NCBI GenBank assembly: GCA_020226215.1
Contig: CM035228.1
Coordinates: 64,391,989 to 64,455,988 of the forward strand
DNA length: 64,000 nt
Origin: Sindora glabra
Lineage: Eukaryota; Streptophyta; Magnoliopsida; Fabales; Fabaceae
Direction: 5' to 3'
Below are positions 12,440-25,881 of the stretch, piece after piece. Both the position numbers and the translations under genes were made by a program. Within the stretch, counting starts at the first letter, position 1. Every line of letters starts with the position of its first letter. Under the pieces are notes generated by a model. That model ran no database searches. It was not told the DNA's origin and saw nothing but the letters and a program-made list of their open reading frames with translations.

Positions 12440-13700
12440 TTTGGCACATAATATCTTTATCTTGATGCTAATAACAAGCTTGAATTTAGACTGATCCATT
12501 TTCTTCTTAGATTTCATGGTCTTGTAGGTAAAAACCATCATAAGCATTAAAAGGAGTTCTATATGGTTTACTTAACCATGAAACCTCATGGTATCTCAGA
12601 TGACTAAATTAAATTAAAGGCATTCCTATTCTTACTTGCTGATGTAGACATAAATTGGATATATTGTCTTCAACCAGGGCCTATTATGAATTAAAATGAT
12701 ATAAAGAAGCTAGTTTTAAAAAAATTCTTTCCTATCTAAAGAGCTATTGTAATTGGAAAAGATATATATACATATATATATGGTATAAGGCAGATGGTTG
12801 GTGAAATATTGTATGTGTATTGGGAAAGATTTAAGAAGCTATGCTTTAGTTGTCCACACTACAAATTAGTGTGCAACTCTTAATTTAGTATTTTTATGAA
12901 AAATTTCTTCCAATGGATAGAAGTATAATTGATATTGCTAGCAGTGGAGCATTAATGGAGAAAACTTACATGGTAGCCAAAGATTTGATAGCTAACATGG
13001 TTAAAAACTCCCAATAATTTAGCATTAAAATTATAATTGCTGCTAAAGATGTACATGAAATGAATTTATCTCATTTAAACTAACACAGATTAGATGAACT
13101 AATTTCTTTAGTTAGGTAAATGGCCATAGGACAATAGCAAATCCAAGCCTTTTCTTCTTCTAGACTTTGTGATATATGCTCATGTCAAACTCATCCTACT
13201 AATTCTTACCTTACATTACAAGATGATAAATGCCCACCTTAAGCCTTTGCAACAACAATCTTCCCTAACTAATTTTAGTATTAGTACCAACAACAATAAT
13301 TTAATCAATACCCTAGCTAGAGAAATCATCATACCATCAGATATGACACCAATTTTATCCTAAGATTGGTATTCTCCTACTTACAATAGGGTTCCATCCA
13401 ATCTTGCTCCTAAATCAAATTTAACTTCAACTTCAACTTCTTTTTAATCATTCTTTAAAGATTTAGTCAAGCAAATGGCTTCCAATAATATGCAATTTTA
13501 GCAAAGAGTAGAAGCCATAATCAGTAATTTATCAAATTGGCTTCTACCTAAATGAGTTAAAAGCATAAAGTTTAAGATAACCTTTTTTTAGCAATATAAG
13601 GGGTAAAGAAGTTATGAATGAAATAACGCTTAGGAGTGGCAAGAAGTTGACATTCCTTCACCTATCTAACTGGAAGCAAGCTATCAACTAAAAAAGAACA
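12440..13700 (+). pseudogene. Ty3/gypsy gag, broken
   Basis: Retrotransposon capsid gene. Reading across frames gives, in order, LIHFLLRFHGLVGKNHHKH (about 12495), IKLKAFLFLLADVDINWIYCL (12610-12675), YVYWERFKKLCFSCPHY (about 12815-12865), MDRSIIDIASSGALMEKT (about 12914-12968), VAKDLIANMVKNSQ (about 12974), a zinc-knuckle-like CDICSCQTHPTNSY region (about 13168), and KDLVKQMASNNMQF (13460-13500). These match the usual gag order of non-chromoviral plant gypsy elements. Many stops and frameshifts; no single frame is usable. An AT microsatellite at about 12764-12780 interrupts the capsid. Confidence 0.8.
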
Positions 13701-13719
13701 AAAAGAAGTAACTAAAAAA

Positions 13720-15790
13720 ATGGAAAATACATTGTGAAGCTAAGGTATATTTTTTCCTTAAACCTCCATCACTTGTTGATTTTTCTGTTCCTCTTCCTTT
13801 TCCAAGAAGAGTTGTTCCACTAAAAAAGATTAATTATTAAAAATAGGTTTTTAATACCTTCAAAAAAGTAGAAGTTAATATATCTTTACTAGATTTCATA
13901 AAATAAATTCCAAGATATGTTAACTTTCAAAAAAATTTATGCATGAATACGAGAAAATTAAGGGATGATAAGAAAGTAAATGTAAACAAAAATGTGTCTA
14001 CTATTATTCAAAGAAAATTACTAAAAAAAATGTAAAGATCTAGGTACATCCACCATTCCATTTGTTTTAAGTAAAACTAGAATTTAGCTGCTTCAATTAA
14101 TGTCATGCCTTTTTCTATTTATAATGCTTTGAATTTAGGTCCAATAAGGTTAGTTGTACAATTAATAAATAGATCTAACATTTAGCCCTTGGCTATCCTT
14201 GAGGATATTTTAGTGCATGTGAATAGGCTAATTTATCTAGTAGACTTCTACACTTTTAAGATGGAAAATGAGAATCTGAAGTTCCTTCCACAATCATTCT
14301 TAGCCAACCTTTTTTGAAAATATAAAAAATCATGATTAATGTCTTAGGATCGAGAGCCAAATAGTTATAGCGAAAATTAACTAATCCCAACCAATGAATC
14401 CATGCAAAATGTTAGATTAGAATAAGGATTAATTTGATACCTTTTAGGATTATTCAAAGGCTCGTTCATTAATCACCTTTCTCGACTTGCTTTCGATCGA
14501 AAATTTTAAGGTATTCACACGAACCAGTAGATCACTAGCAAACCTCACGATCACTGATTGGAATTCTCCTCTTTTTGCCTCGTAGTGCTAGCTACGCTTC
14601 TTCAAAAGTTATGATTAATGGGGGCTTTTAGGGTTTTCTATATTTTAGGATGCATGAATAATTAAATATTATTACCCAATAAGCCTATTTAAATAGGTTC
14701 ATAGAAAATCCTAACTAATTAGGCTTTGTTTCATATATAATTATAGGCTTATAATTGGGTCTTATAATTATAACGTGAAATTCCCATATATTAGGCCCCA
14801 ACAATTTAATCCATTAATTCCAAATCCATTAGGTTTTAAGTGTACGACCCTATAGGCTTTCATTACATTGGCAATAATCATAAATCATATTAATAATCAT
14901 AAATAATGAACAGTGTCTAACAGCAAATCATTGTTATCTAAGTAATGAAAAAGTTAGTGATTTGATTGAATCTATATATGTGATCATTATTTATAACCTT
15001 TTATCCTAGACATCTAAATTCAGTACAAGACATAGATTGTGTCATTCCCGTATAACCCAATTCAAAAGTTTCTTTATTTTTAAGTAAGCTAACTAAAGTA
15101 AATATAATTGACATCCCATATTAATCCATCTAAGGTTGACTATGCATTTTTTTCAACTTTACTTAATTAAGGGGCCTACAGATATCACTTTATTATATAA
15201 GAGGGACAAATTCCATCTTGATCACATAAATCCCTTTGCATAATATATGATATATCCAATAACTACCCTTGCATTCACTTAACCATTAGGGACATAAAAT
15301 AGTATCAAAATATGAAACTCACATGTAGGGAACCTTGGTAATCTTTAAGTCAAGGACCATATTAATGATGATCACATAAGAATCACTCATGACACTCATA
15401 TAACAATTCATGTAGTGTTCATAAGGTAGGTCGGTCCAGTATATAAGTTTTCTAACTTGTATTTATGTGTAGACTTAATATCTCATATAAGTCACCACAC
15501 ATGCTAGTCTTAACATATTAAAGCAACCTAATCTACAATGATATATGACTACGAGCATTTAAGAATACAATTATTCTAAGGTTATTATCATAATTAAATA
15601 TATTATGCATACAATATATGTATAAATATGATAATTAAAATTGCTTTTAAAATAATATGATTCAAATTATCAATCATCTATGTGATTGGTTTTAGAGTAT
15701 ATACACCAACATAATGTTCGAGATGGAATATTGAATATGGAATTTGATGGTGTAATAGCCAAGTTTGACATTTTTGAAGCTATATAAGAT
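13720..15790 (+). pseudogene. Ty3/gypsy protease region, broken and split by an insertion
   Basis: After gag the frame reads KKVEVNISLLDFIK (about 13863-13905), then the retropepsin core ASINVMPFSIYNALNLGP (about 14088-14141), then NRSNI, ILEDILVHVNRLIYLVDFY (about 14190-14250) and QPFLKI (about 14305). The catalytic motif is usually Asp-Leu-Gly-Ala-Ser; here it reads Asn-Leu-Ala-Ala-Ser, so the active Asp is lost. The gene is cut at 14342 and resumes at 15712 with VRDGILNMEFDGVIAKFDIF. No reverse transcriptase, RNase H or integrase follows: the sequence reaches a purine tract by 16520. The element is therefore an internally deleted or non-autonomous gypsy. Confidence 0.75.
14343..15711. mobile_element. 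1.37-kb solo-LTR-like insertion inside gypsy protease
   Basis: Begins CTTAGGATCGAG and ends TACACCAACA. The six bases TAATGT occur on both sides (14337-14342 and 15712-15717), and the protease reading frame is continuous when the insert is skipped. On the minus strand it starts TGTTGGTGTATATAC, a typical LTR start, but the other end (CCTAAG) is not the usual CA, so the exact type is unsure. It contains a GC-richer block (14460-14610) and no coding capacity. Confidence 0.65.
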
Positions 15791-16500
15791 AATTCTATGT
15801 GTTACTTTGACACTTTTAAGCCTTTAGTGCATTATGGTCCTCATTCTAATTTTTTTTTCTATTTTCTATGTTGTTATTTTTTCTACTTTTGATGTCGATT
15901 CTAATTTTGTTATTTCTAATGTACTTGTTAAACATACTTATCAGGACATGCTTGTTGAATTTCCTGAGATTTTAATTTTATAGATTTTATGAATGGTCAT
16001 GAAAGCATTTGCTATGATGGTCAGAATAGATAGGCCATATATGTTACGATTTCTGCATTCACAAGTGATGAGAATAGTATTGTTTCAAAAATTATAGAAA
16101 ATGATGATCATATGAAGATTTGATTTTTACAAGCAAAACAATGCATTATCATTTATCATTTTAGTTATTTTAGTAGTCATGTTAAATTCATTGCATAAGA
16201 TGATTCTAAACTTCTAGGAAAGAGAGATTTGATGATAGTACTTGGAGAAATTATGCTAAATGATTCCAATTTACAAAAAAACCTTTTTGCTAGATGATAT
16301 AAATGTTAGCAATTTGGAGGTAAAAGAGATAGTCAATCATCATATGGATCCTAATTAAAGTTCCAGCCATGTCGAGCTAAAAATGCTAAATAAAGCCATT
16401 TCTTAAGAGGCAACTTATGCTTTTAAGATTTGCTTTCTCTTATCCTTCTTTTTTTTTTTTACTTGTCCTTTATATGTTTTGATACTAATAAGCTTTACAT

Positions 16501-16533
16501 TGAGGACAATGTAAAATTTAAGTGTGGGAGGAA
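16501..16533 (+). promoter_or_regulatory. Polypurine-tract region of gypsy element
   Basis: TGAGGACAATGT followed by AAGTGTGGGAGGAA matches the conserved block that precedes the 3' region of many plant gypsy elements and primes plus-strand synthesis. It marks the downstream end of the element that starts at 10349. Confidence 0.5.
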
Positions 16534-18270
16534 ACTTTTATGATTTATGTTGTATTTTGTGTCTTCCTTTAATGCTTTTTGAAGTTCAAAAAAAGTAAAA
16601 AAATATAATTTTTTTTAAAATGTGTTTCTCACTTGTTTTTAAGTTATTTTAGTTGCTTTCCATTAATGAAGATTTTGCATTTTTAATGAGTAAGATTTAA
16701 ATTGAAGTTAAACAAAATTCATAACATGATTAAGTGAACTTTTTTGCTTCTTAAAATTGATTGGTATAGTAATAGATTTTAAATTGGTAGATTGAATTTT
16801 GATAGCATGTCATGCTTTGTGAGATTTTGAGTCTTATATTGAAAATCTATACTATTCTTTTTCTTTCATGATTTTATTTCCCCAGAGCTTGTTTTGATTC
16901 TTTTTATTAATATTGCTTGATTAGAAGCGAGCCAATCTTGATTCCATTATCCATTCATCTCCTCCGTATTAGGTGCATAACATTTTATCTAAATGCTACC
17001 TTAAATTCATATTTAGTTCTTTATAGGTTTTAGAGGGATTTATATGAAATCTATGTTATCAGCTTGCATGAAATTCATGTTTTGAGTTTAAATTTGAAGT
17101 TTTTTTAATGGATTTAGTTGTTTGGGAGTGTATAGTATCAATTTTGATAGTTTGGTTATATCATTATATATTGAAATAAGGATGATTGAGAGTCATAAAA
17201 AGATTTACATGCTTTCTATAATTATATAGATGATATCATGTTTTGATTATTTATAGATTACATCAAATGTAAGATTTAGTTTTCCCTTGTGCCAGTAATG
17301 GGGTAAATGCCTAAAGAAGCCTTATTCAAAATCTAAAGTATGTGTGAATATAACTGGCTTACTAATAGATAGGTCAAATCATTGAAAACTTTTCCTTCTT
17401 TCTTAGAAAGGTATAGGAGTATACTCATATTATTGGATAAAACCTAGAGGTTCTCTAGGATCTAACTAAAATTTTTATTTTATAACGTGAATATATTTTA
17501 TTAATTCCTTGTTAATTGTTACTTATTTACCAAGTTTCATAGAAACTTATTCTCTCTCTTTAGGATCCTTTTCCCTTATGTGTATATTTACTATCAAATG
17601 GATTGGAAGTAGGCTTATTCAGGACTTTAGTAGTAAGATAAGTTTTAGGATAGTTAGAATAATTGTGCATAAAGAATTATACTTTATTTATCTTACAACA
17701 AGTTTTTTTTTCAAAAGGCATTCTTTTTTTGATAAAAGCATAATTGCATGTCATAAATAGATTTAATGTATTTAGGAAAGGCTAGTAGTTTATTGTGTAA
17801 AATGACTTCCTATGCTAGTTACATCGCCTAGAAGGGGTCATGACAATAAGTAGATCCTTTAGACGATAGAGTGTATAATTTTACAATCAAATAACTTATA
17901 GAGATTGGGGGAACTTACCTAAGTTACTTACGAAACAAGAAGGCATAAGATGGAAAAAGGTATATGGGGCTATAACCCATAAGTCCCTGGATTAAACATG
18001 ATCTAATGCTTGTGAATCAATGAAAAGAAAATGTTGAAGTTAGGTAAGATAAGGATAGTAATTTATGTTTCCTTTGGATGCAAGAAAGTATATATGATAA
18101 AGCACAAATTAGTTGGAAAAAACTTAACTAAGGAGATCTGACATAAAGGATTATGGTGACAATGATTAGAAAATGACTAATCAAGTGATGAATGAAGGTT
18201 TAAGATTTAGATTATTAGGTAGGAATAAATAATTAAAGGTGGATATTGAGAATTTTAAAAAGAAAATCTT
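16534..18270. other. Non-coding 3' region of gypsy element and unassigned repeat
   Basis: T-rich sequence following the purine tract; a block at 16920-17040 is less AT-rich and repeat-like. The plus-strand open frame at 17509-17760 resembles no family. No clear 3' LTR matching 10349-11830 was found. Confidence 0.35.
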
Positions 18271-18279
18271 ATGTTAATA

Positions 18280-19289
18280 ATAGGTTTGTGACATTTTTAT
18301 AGGCTTGTCATTTGTGTGAGGTCAATAAAGAGTAGCTCCTAATAAGTTTTATAAATTTATAACACTTAATATATTACCCATATAAGTAAATATGATGAGC
18401 ACATGACAAGAGTGTCTAACATTTAGATGTATGTACAATAGTGGTGCTTAATAGTACTAGTGAAATATAAGTGGATATAGGATGTTAAGACTTATGTATA
18501 TGTGATTTATGGTATAGTAAGAGGATAATTAGTTTCCTATCTTATGTGTGATTTGACTACACATATGGTTAAAAGTAAGTTAATAATCTTTAATACATTT
18601 ATAAAAGCCGAAAGATCTAAGATGTAACATAAGGATCAATGCAACATAGCATGCCAACAAGTAACTCATAATAAGGTAGGTGAAATGCAAAGAATTATGA
18701 ACATTATAAATAAATGACTTCTCCACAAGAATTAGGTTGTAATAAGCATAGTTCTTGATAAATCTTATATAGCTAAAGTCAAAATAAAGGAATACTTTAC
18801 AGTACTTAAGTCATGACCAATATAGTATCTTAAATGGATTGAGATATACTATTCTTAAGGTTAAACCTATAGAAATAAAATAAAATGATATAATAAGACC
18901 AAAAAGAAAAGGGTTATAGTGATCTTAAGTAGCCTGAAGATCCACCTAAAGAGACAAGATAATCACATGGAACACTTTCATAAAAGGTGAGCATGATTAA
19001 GTAAGCATAGATCGTAACCTATAACTAGCCTTTAATTCCTTGTTATCTTTTAGAGCATTGTCCAAGTAAACCTTTAAGGTAATACTTTTATGATTAACTA
19101 GGATTATTGATGATGCTCTTGTAGACTAGTTCCAATCAAAATTTCAAATAGAAAAAGGACTTCTAAGCAATGGTGCATAAATAAAGATGTAATGATAAAA
19201 ATTCTAAGAAATAGTGATAACCTTTAAGAGGATCCATTGTTCGTTGCTCCCTTGAGAATTTAGGATTAATTCTTTTAAGGGGGAGGATT
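18280..19289 (+). pseudogene. Decayed chromovirus-type pol tail and polypurine tract
   Basis: Near 18290 a plus-strand frame reads ACHLCEVNKE and then KFYKFITLNILPI, resembling the zinc-binding and linker part of integrase (Cys-x2-Cys, then the Pro-rich Leu segment), though weakly. The last part, ending with FF and GGG at 19274-19288, has the usual pol ending before TTAAGGGGGAGGATTTGTAA. The purine tract abuts the LTR start at 19290. The middle is too decayed to translate. Confidence 0.45.
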
Positions 19290-20000
19290 TGTAATACCTT
19301 AAAAATTAGCCATGGTATTTATGGTGTTATTTTTATTGGCATTAAAGTGTGAAGGTCTTAATATAGTCATATTTTAAGTAAAGATTATCTAAAATATTTC
19401 TTTTATAGCCTTGCTTAAGGTATGAAAAAGTTATAGCACATAATGATGAAAGCTTGTATGGAAGAAATTGGTATATATGTGAGACATAATGCTAATATTT
19501 AGATTAAGCCTAAAAGGGTTAGGCGATAGAATCTTAATAGTATTAGAATAGGCCCATTAATAATTTAGGCTATTAAAATTTTGAAGATATATCACAAATA
19601 TAAGAGAGAGAGAGAGAGAGAGAAGAGAGGAAATTGACCTGATATTAGAGTTAAAGAAGAAAAATTTTAAATGAGGCCTTTAAAAAAGTATAAAATAATA
19701 CCTATTATGTTTGGAAAGATGAAAGGCAAAGTTAGGACTTCATAAGGAGCTTAAACTAAAAATTTATTTATAAAGTAAAAGTTAAACTAGCACATTAGGA
19801 TAGTATGGAGAAGATCTCGATTTTGTTGGATTTTTGTGCATTTGATGATGTTTTAGTCATAACTTGATGTCGGAATGTCTAATTGACAAACTATTAAAAG
19901 ATTTGAAAAATAGATATTCAGTGCTTTAATTCATATGAATTTCATAATTTAATTTCCAATGAATTAATGCTTTTTTTTAAAAATAGGTAAAATTTTGGGC
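19290..20000 (+). mobile_element. Ty3/gypsy LTR (LTR-C), plus strand, truncated 3' LTR
   Basis: Starts TGTAATACCTTAAAAATTAG directly after the purine tract. It carries a GA microsatellite at 19602-19629. The right limit is arbitrary, because a minus-strand LTR occupies the sequence up to 21838. Confidence 0.5.
19602..19629. repeat. (GA)n microsatellite
   Basis: About nine AG units followed by AGAAGAGAGG, inside LTR-C. Expected in the transcribed leader of such LTRs. Confidence 0.8.
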
Positions 20001-20099
20001 AAAATAACACTAATCTAGGCTAAAACTTTTTCTAAATGCCATTACTCTCCGAGATTATGATCAATGTGGATCCCAATTTTTGATTTCCACTAACTTATT

Positions 20100-21838
20100 T
20101 ATACCCCTAAAGTTAATATTATTACATGTTTATAAATAATGCAATATATATATTATAAGTAGAACTAAAATACATACAATAAAAAATCTCCATTATTTCA
20201 CACTAAACTACACACTACAAGGTTGAAGAAAAAGGGTTTCTATTTTTAATAGTATAAACATTATATAGCCTTGTACAAAACCACACAATAAAGAATTTAC
20301 TCTTTTGATGTTAGAAGAGGAGGGGCTTTTACAATAGTATCTAAAAAAAATAAAAAAAAAGAAAAAAGCAAGTTTAAGACTTTATAAGTAAACAATCTAC
20401 TCATTATAATATAAATACAAGAGGATAATACATTACCTCTTACTATTAAAGTCATTCCACTATCTCAATAATATACTCATCTTTCTTAAAACAATATCAT
20501 AAATAAATGGGTAAACATATAGAAAAGCATTTAAATTTTCTTGTGCTTTCCGGTTAACCTTATCTTCTTATAAATAATTTTTGGGTTTGGTACCTATCAC
20601 AATTCTTATATTTCAAACGCTCCATTTCACATTTCTCATCATAATTCTATCCCATTTAGGGATTTCATCATTAAAATCAATTCTAATAACATCCATGAAC
20701 TCAAAGTGTAAATATAACATCCATATATGAATACAATATCTTAAAATTTCATGGAATATGTAAAACTAGATAAAATAGGGTGATACTTAGCTATATAGTC
20801 AACTATAAGGATCCAAAGGCAAAATCTAGCCCTCATAGTTGACTATACTTATCTAGAGAGCAATTTTAAAGGCTATATAGTTACGTATAGACATCCAAAG
20901 AGTAAGGTTTTTGGCATAATTGATTACAAAGTTAATTATAAACTCTCTGAGAGTAACTCTTAAGGCTATAGTCAATTACATAGTACACTAAAAGCTTATA
21001 AATCTACAAATTTTTTGCATTTTCACTATTTATATGGTTAAATTTCCTCAATTTAATCATAAACATAGTCACTAACCTAGATTTTATCACAAAACCAACA
21101 TTTATACTCTTTTTTAATCCATAAACAATAAGAAACACTTTTCTTAACATAAGCTTACCACATTCAATCATCATATTCCTAATATTCAACATTTTAACCT
21201 TAATAACATAAAATGATATTAGACAAGTTAATTTAAGTAGATTGTCCACTTATTTATGTGTAAAGGAGATAAAGGATATTAGAAGAGCAATTAACTTGCC
21301 TTGTCTAATGTAAATTTAAGAAGTTAAGGTGAATTACTTGAAATCCTTCATTTTGCTTCATTAAAAGCCAAAATCCATAAAACCATCAATAAATTAGGAT
21401 GAGTTAACTTTATTTAGCTTGAACTTTAAATGTGAACTTGAATATCTTAGCTAAATCTTATTGAATTGGCCTAAAGATGAATAGAGGAAGTAGAAGATGA
21501 AGAGATAAGAAATTTTAGTTTGTTGAGAATTTTTTAAACTTGAAGTTATAAGGGGTTTTTAAGTTCAAAAGGACATTTTAGGGATTTAAGGACAATTAAG
21601 GGGCAAAATTTGAAAAAGATACCCTAAATCTCCTCCATACACACTTACTCAATTCTAATTACACATTACCTGCTAATTATTTTATTTCCTTTAATCCTTA
21701 CTATTCTATCTCATAATTTTACCATTAAACTTATTATTTTCTAGTAAGTCCTCATTCTAAACATGAATAAAATAATCAAAAAATTATTTTTCACAAACTA
21801 AAATATTCTAGTTATTTCTAATTTTCTAGGGGGTGTAA
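20100..21838 (-). mobile_element. Ty3/gypsy LTR (LTR-G), minus strand
   Basis: The minus-strand start TTACACCCCCTAGAAAATTAG-like sequence at about 21838 matches the TGTAACACCC start of the other LTRs. A purine-rich, less AT-rich block (21475-21600) sits at the same relative place as in LTR-A and LTR-B, and the motif array at 20785-20995 follows. The left limit is a guess. Confidence 0.4.
20785..20995. repeat. Array of short semi-palindromic motifs (copy 2)
   Basis: Contains TATAGTCAACTATA (about 20794), ATAGTTGACTATAC (about 20836), TATATAGTTACGTATAG (about 20874), TAATTGATTACA (about 20918) and TATAGTCAATTACA (about 20967), with intervening CCAAAG and GAGAG text. Same architecture as 6915-7065, with different core letters. 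Confidence 0.5.
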
Positions 21839-22540
21839 TAATAAATGACCAAAATTAGTAACAAGTAGGCATATAAGGCTTTCTTTTATAAAAATTTTAT
21901 ACAATAAGTCTTGGTATATTATAAGATATAACATTTTTTACTAAGAAGCATATGGGTTAAGATTAGAGAATATGAACATATAGGTACGAATGTACGTATA
22001 TTTATATGTATGTGTATGACATATATATTGATTAAATTAGAATTATTATAATGTGTTTAAGTGATTAGGTTCATTTAAAATAAGGCCTAATTTATATGGT
22101 ATATAGCTATTTATGTGAAAATCTAATTGTGTAGTAGTCTTTTATTGAAGGTTCAATATGATTTCATGCTGGATAAAAAATATGCACATAAATAAAATAA
22201 GTGGGCCAAAAGGAGGCACATTCGATCCTCATGAGAGAAAGGCTTGAATAGAGACATTTTTTTTAGGTTATTTCAATATCCAAATTGGTTTGAACTTAGA
22301 AGTTAAGTTAAAAGACATAATTAACAAATTCAACTAATGCATGCAAAGGAAATGACAAGTGTTATACCTAAAGGAGACACCATGATGAGCTTAAAAACTT
22401 AAGTGACCAATAAATGAAGAGCCTTAGCTAAACTGGCTAATTATAACCTAGTAAATAGAAGAAATAAGAAAAAACTCACTAACATTCCTGCTACTCATGA
22501 CTACAAACACCCAAACCTAAATGATTAAAAAATTCCATTC
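21839..22540. other. AT-rich unassigned sequence
   Basis: Contains short TATATG-type runs near 21990-22030. No gene, repeat end or RNA structure was recognised. Confidence 0.35.
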
Positions 22541-25500
22541 TCTTTTATTTTTTAACCTTAAACTTGAAGTCACAACATGTCATAGCCAGGCTCTTAGTAT
22601 TATGACCAATGTAGGGCACTTGACTAGTATTAATTTACTAACTAACTATCATTACAAGCCTTTAAAACACTTTTAACTTTATACTACTTAGCTCTGCTAC
22701 AAATAAAAATAAGTATTTATAGAAAACAAATTTAGCTACATGTGTAGATGGAAATCCAAAATATGATTTACATATATAAAAAGAAGATTTATACAAGAGT
22801 TCCAAAGGTTTACAAAAATAATAAAGTTAACATACAAATGCTAAAAGTAGAGAGATTTCTAATTTAATCTATCTTATTTTCAATATAGGTCTTCCTTAAG
22901 ATTAGATTTTATGGATGGGAAAGACCAAGGATTTAATAAATTGACTAAACTAGAACTATGCATCATATCCTCTTAAGAATGATTAGGCAAAACAAGATTT
23001 ATCACAAAAGGATTTGACTCAAAATTTAATTTTGAGTCCTATAAAGTAAACAATGCAAGGCCCCAATGCTATCATATGAAATCTATATTAGAATATAACT
23101 AGGAAGGTTCCCTAAGGTATCAAGAGGATTCTTGTATAGATATTAATTATTCGTCGGTGATCTATACTCAGAATTTGTAAATAAAAGATTAACAACAAAG
23201 TGTAAGTATTGAAATACCTAATGATCGGCTACTTTCTCCTTTTTCTAGAAAGTTTCACCATGATAAATCAAAAGCATATGTATATAATGATGTAAAATAA
23301 GCAATAATTTAATTTAACCTGGTTGTATCTGTTATGACTATTCTATATAATGTCTACAAAGATTACTTTAAGGAATGACAATAGTTGGTATATAGATTTC
23401 TCCTTATATCTTCAGTTTAGCCTTATCTCTTACCACCCTAGGCATTAAGCCACTAATTTTATCCCTTTAACCCTTATCACTCATCTCTTTCTTTGTAAAG
23501 GATCAATGTCCAATAACTTCGCTTAGAAATCATGTACAGGATGAGCATTCATACTCATAATGAGCAATGATAGGGTGCTATAAGTAAAAATAGGCATTAA
23601 TCATGCATATCATCACATATCATAGGGTAGGTTAAAATACCAATTATGTTATAAACTTTAACAAAATTGTCAATTTTCATATATTTATTTTTCTTGATCA
23701 TATAATATTATATTCAAGGTTGACACATACAACCTTTCCATCCATAATAATATAAACATATAACTCATATGAATAGCTATCAACATGATTCATATATCAT
23801 TAACTATTTTATACATTTAAATTTTTTTTGACATTTCTTAAGAGAGTTTCAAATAATCACATTGCCAATTACCTTATATGTCATGGTTTGGTGTCCTTTA
23901 TGACTTCCAAATTAATTCAAAATTTTATCAAAATTTATCCTAACATTTCCAACATTATATTACACATTAATCATCAAAAAACTTGCATTATTTATTCCTA
24001 TGGGTGTTGTTTACATGGAACCTAAATGAAAACTTCAAAACAAGACAATGTAAAGAGAAGTTGAAATAAGGACCCCTTTTTAACATTTAAGCCAATTCTA
24101 ATCATTACCAAATTTTTATAATGTTCCTCACATATTAAATATTGGAAAATCTTAATTATTTCACAAAATTTTCATAATAATATTATTCATACAAGACCAA
24201 TATCACAAAACTGCTAAAACTAATCAAATTTGAAGCTATTATGATAAAGGACCCTTTTTGGAATCTAAATTAACTCTAATTATTATTAAATTTTGATATA
24301 ACATCCTTAACATTTAATGATAAAATTCAAAATTTCTAATTCTAGAGAGTTTTGGAGTTGCTATGAAAGGGCTTTCTAAGCATTCAAATCAAATCCAATT
24401 GCTATTAAATTCCTATGCAAGGTTATTAATATATTATTGATCCTATATAATATTAATTACATTAATTTTTCTCAATCAAATTGGGGCACAAATAGCATTA
24501 AATAAAAGCATACAAAATCTAATATTTTATTTCAAGCTATTATAACTAAAGTCCATTCGATTGCACTTTTCATAACTTAAAAGTTTTTCAAAAATTCCTA
24601 AATTTTTCCTCACTTAATGAAACACTATTTGTAACATGATTATACCAAAAATTGAAATTTATATCGTTCCTAATCCTTATTTCCAAAAGGAAACAAAACA
24701 TACTATTGAACCTTTTTTAACAGAATTTTGTTTCTATACTTTCCTATGACTATTTTCTAAGGAAAAAACTAATAAATCATCTTTTACTTATTTCAACATC
24801 ATAACACCAATGCTATATATTCATATCAACATTTATCAATATTAAAATTAAATCATATAGCACCATATCTTAGTTTCTCTTCCAATATGGCTAAAATCAT
24901 CTAAAAAAATTTCTTTCATGAGAAATCTCAATAGAATAATGGATAATTGACACTCATATCAATTTCTTCACTCTTGAATTTTCAAAAACCCTTTGAAATA
25001 GCAAAAAGGTAGCTTCATAAAAATAAATCAAATTTTAAAGATTTAAGAGGGGAGATGATCATGAAAACTTGAAAAAAATGAAGGAAAATCTAAGATACTT
25101 TACTAAAATTTGATGAAACTGGTTGTAGAGCTTTTTAAAGTTTAATGAAAAGTTAAAAGTCCTAGTGAAGAAGGTGAGAGAACTCATGGTTTGGCTGGGT
25201 AAAATGAGCAGAATTTGTGTAAAAAAAAATGGCCAAAAGCACTTTATAAAAAAAAACCTTAATTTTAAAGTTTTCACTATAAGCTTCCTATTTTCAATTT
25301 TTTGTAAAAATTTTAATTGATAATTTAGGAGATGAGACATGGTTTTCAAGTTGTAAAATCAAAATATTTTTCTACCAACCACTAAAATTTAGCCAAATAA
25401 ATGCTTAAAATAATCCCTAATAAATTTCCCTTAGTTTTATAATTTTTCACCAAAATGTCATAAACTTCTTTAGGAAAATTGAGCCTTATTTTAGGCTTGG

Positions 25501-25881
25501 ATATTTCTGGTCTCAAAAATTATATTTGGGCCTAAAATAATTGGGATAAGTTAGTTCTAACAAGTTAAGATAGTTTATTTCAATTTAGGCCCCAATCTTA
25601 AGGTTTTTAGGTTACTTCGAGCCATTTTTTAGCTACTTAAGATCCTAATTTCCTATCAAACTTCATAAAATATTTTTTAAACTTAGTGTTAGGCTTCTTA
25701 TGATATTTTGACCTATACTAGTATGTATTATAACTTTTACAAAAATTCTAGATAAATATACCTTTAAACTATCTTTATAATTCAATCAAATTTTACCTAA
25801 TTTTATTGTCAAGTTTCTATTATGATGGTTTTTTATTCAAAATTTCATGTTAAATTTTTCTTGTTCTATTAGGGTATTACA
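22541..25881 (-). mobile_element. Ty3/gypsy LTR (LTR-E), minus strand, possibly solo
   Basis: The minus-strand start TGTAATACCCTAATAGAAC lies at 25881. No pol ending or purine tract sits to its right, so this may be a solo LTR or a broken element. The purine-rich block at 25040-25230 and the text at 23395-23580 (ACCCTAGGCATTAAGCC, GAGCATTCATACTCATAATG) are in the style of long chromovirus LTRs. The left limit is uncertain. Confidence 0.45.

Noticed and set aside
19840..19930. 3' LTR of the gypsy element starting at 10349
   Set aside because: Shares only a short TTTTAGTCATAACTTG / ATGTCTAAT text with 10460-10500; too little to call a matching LTR.
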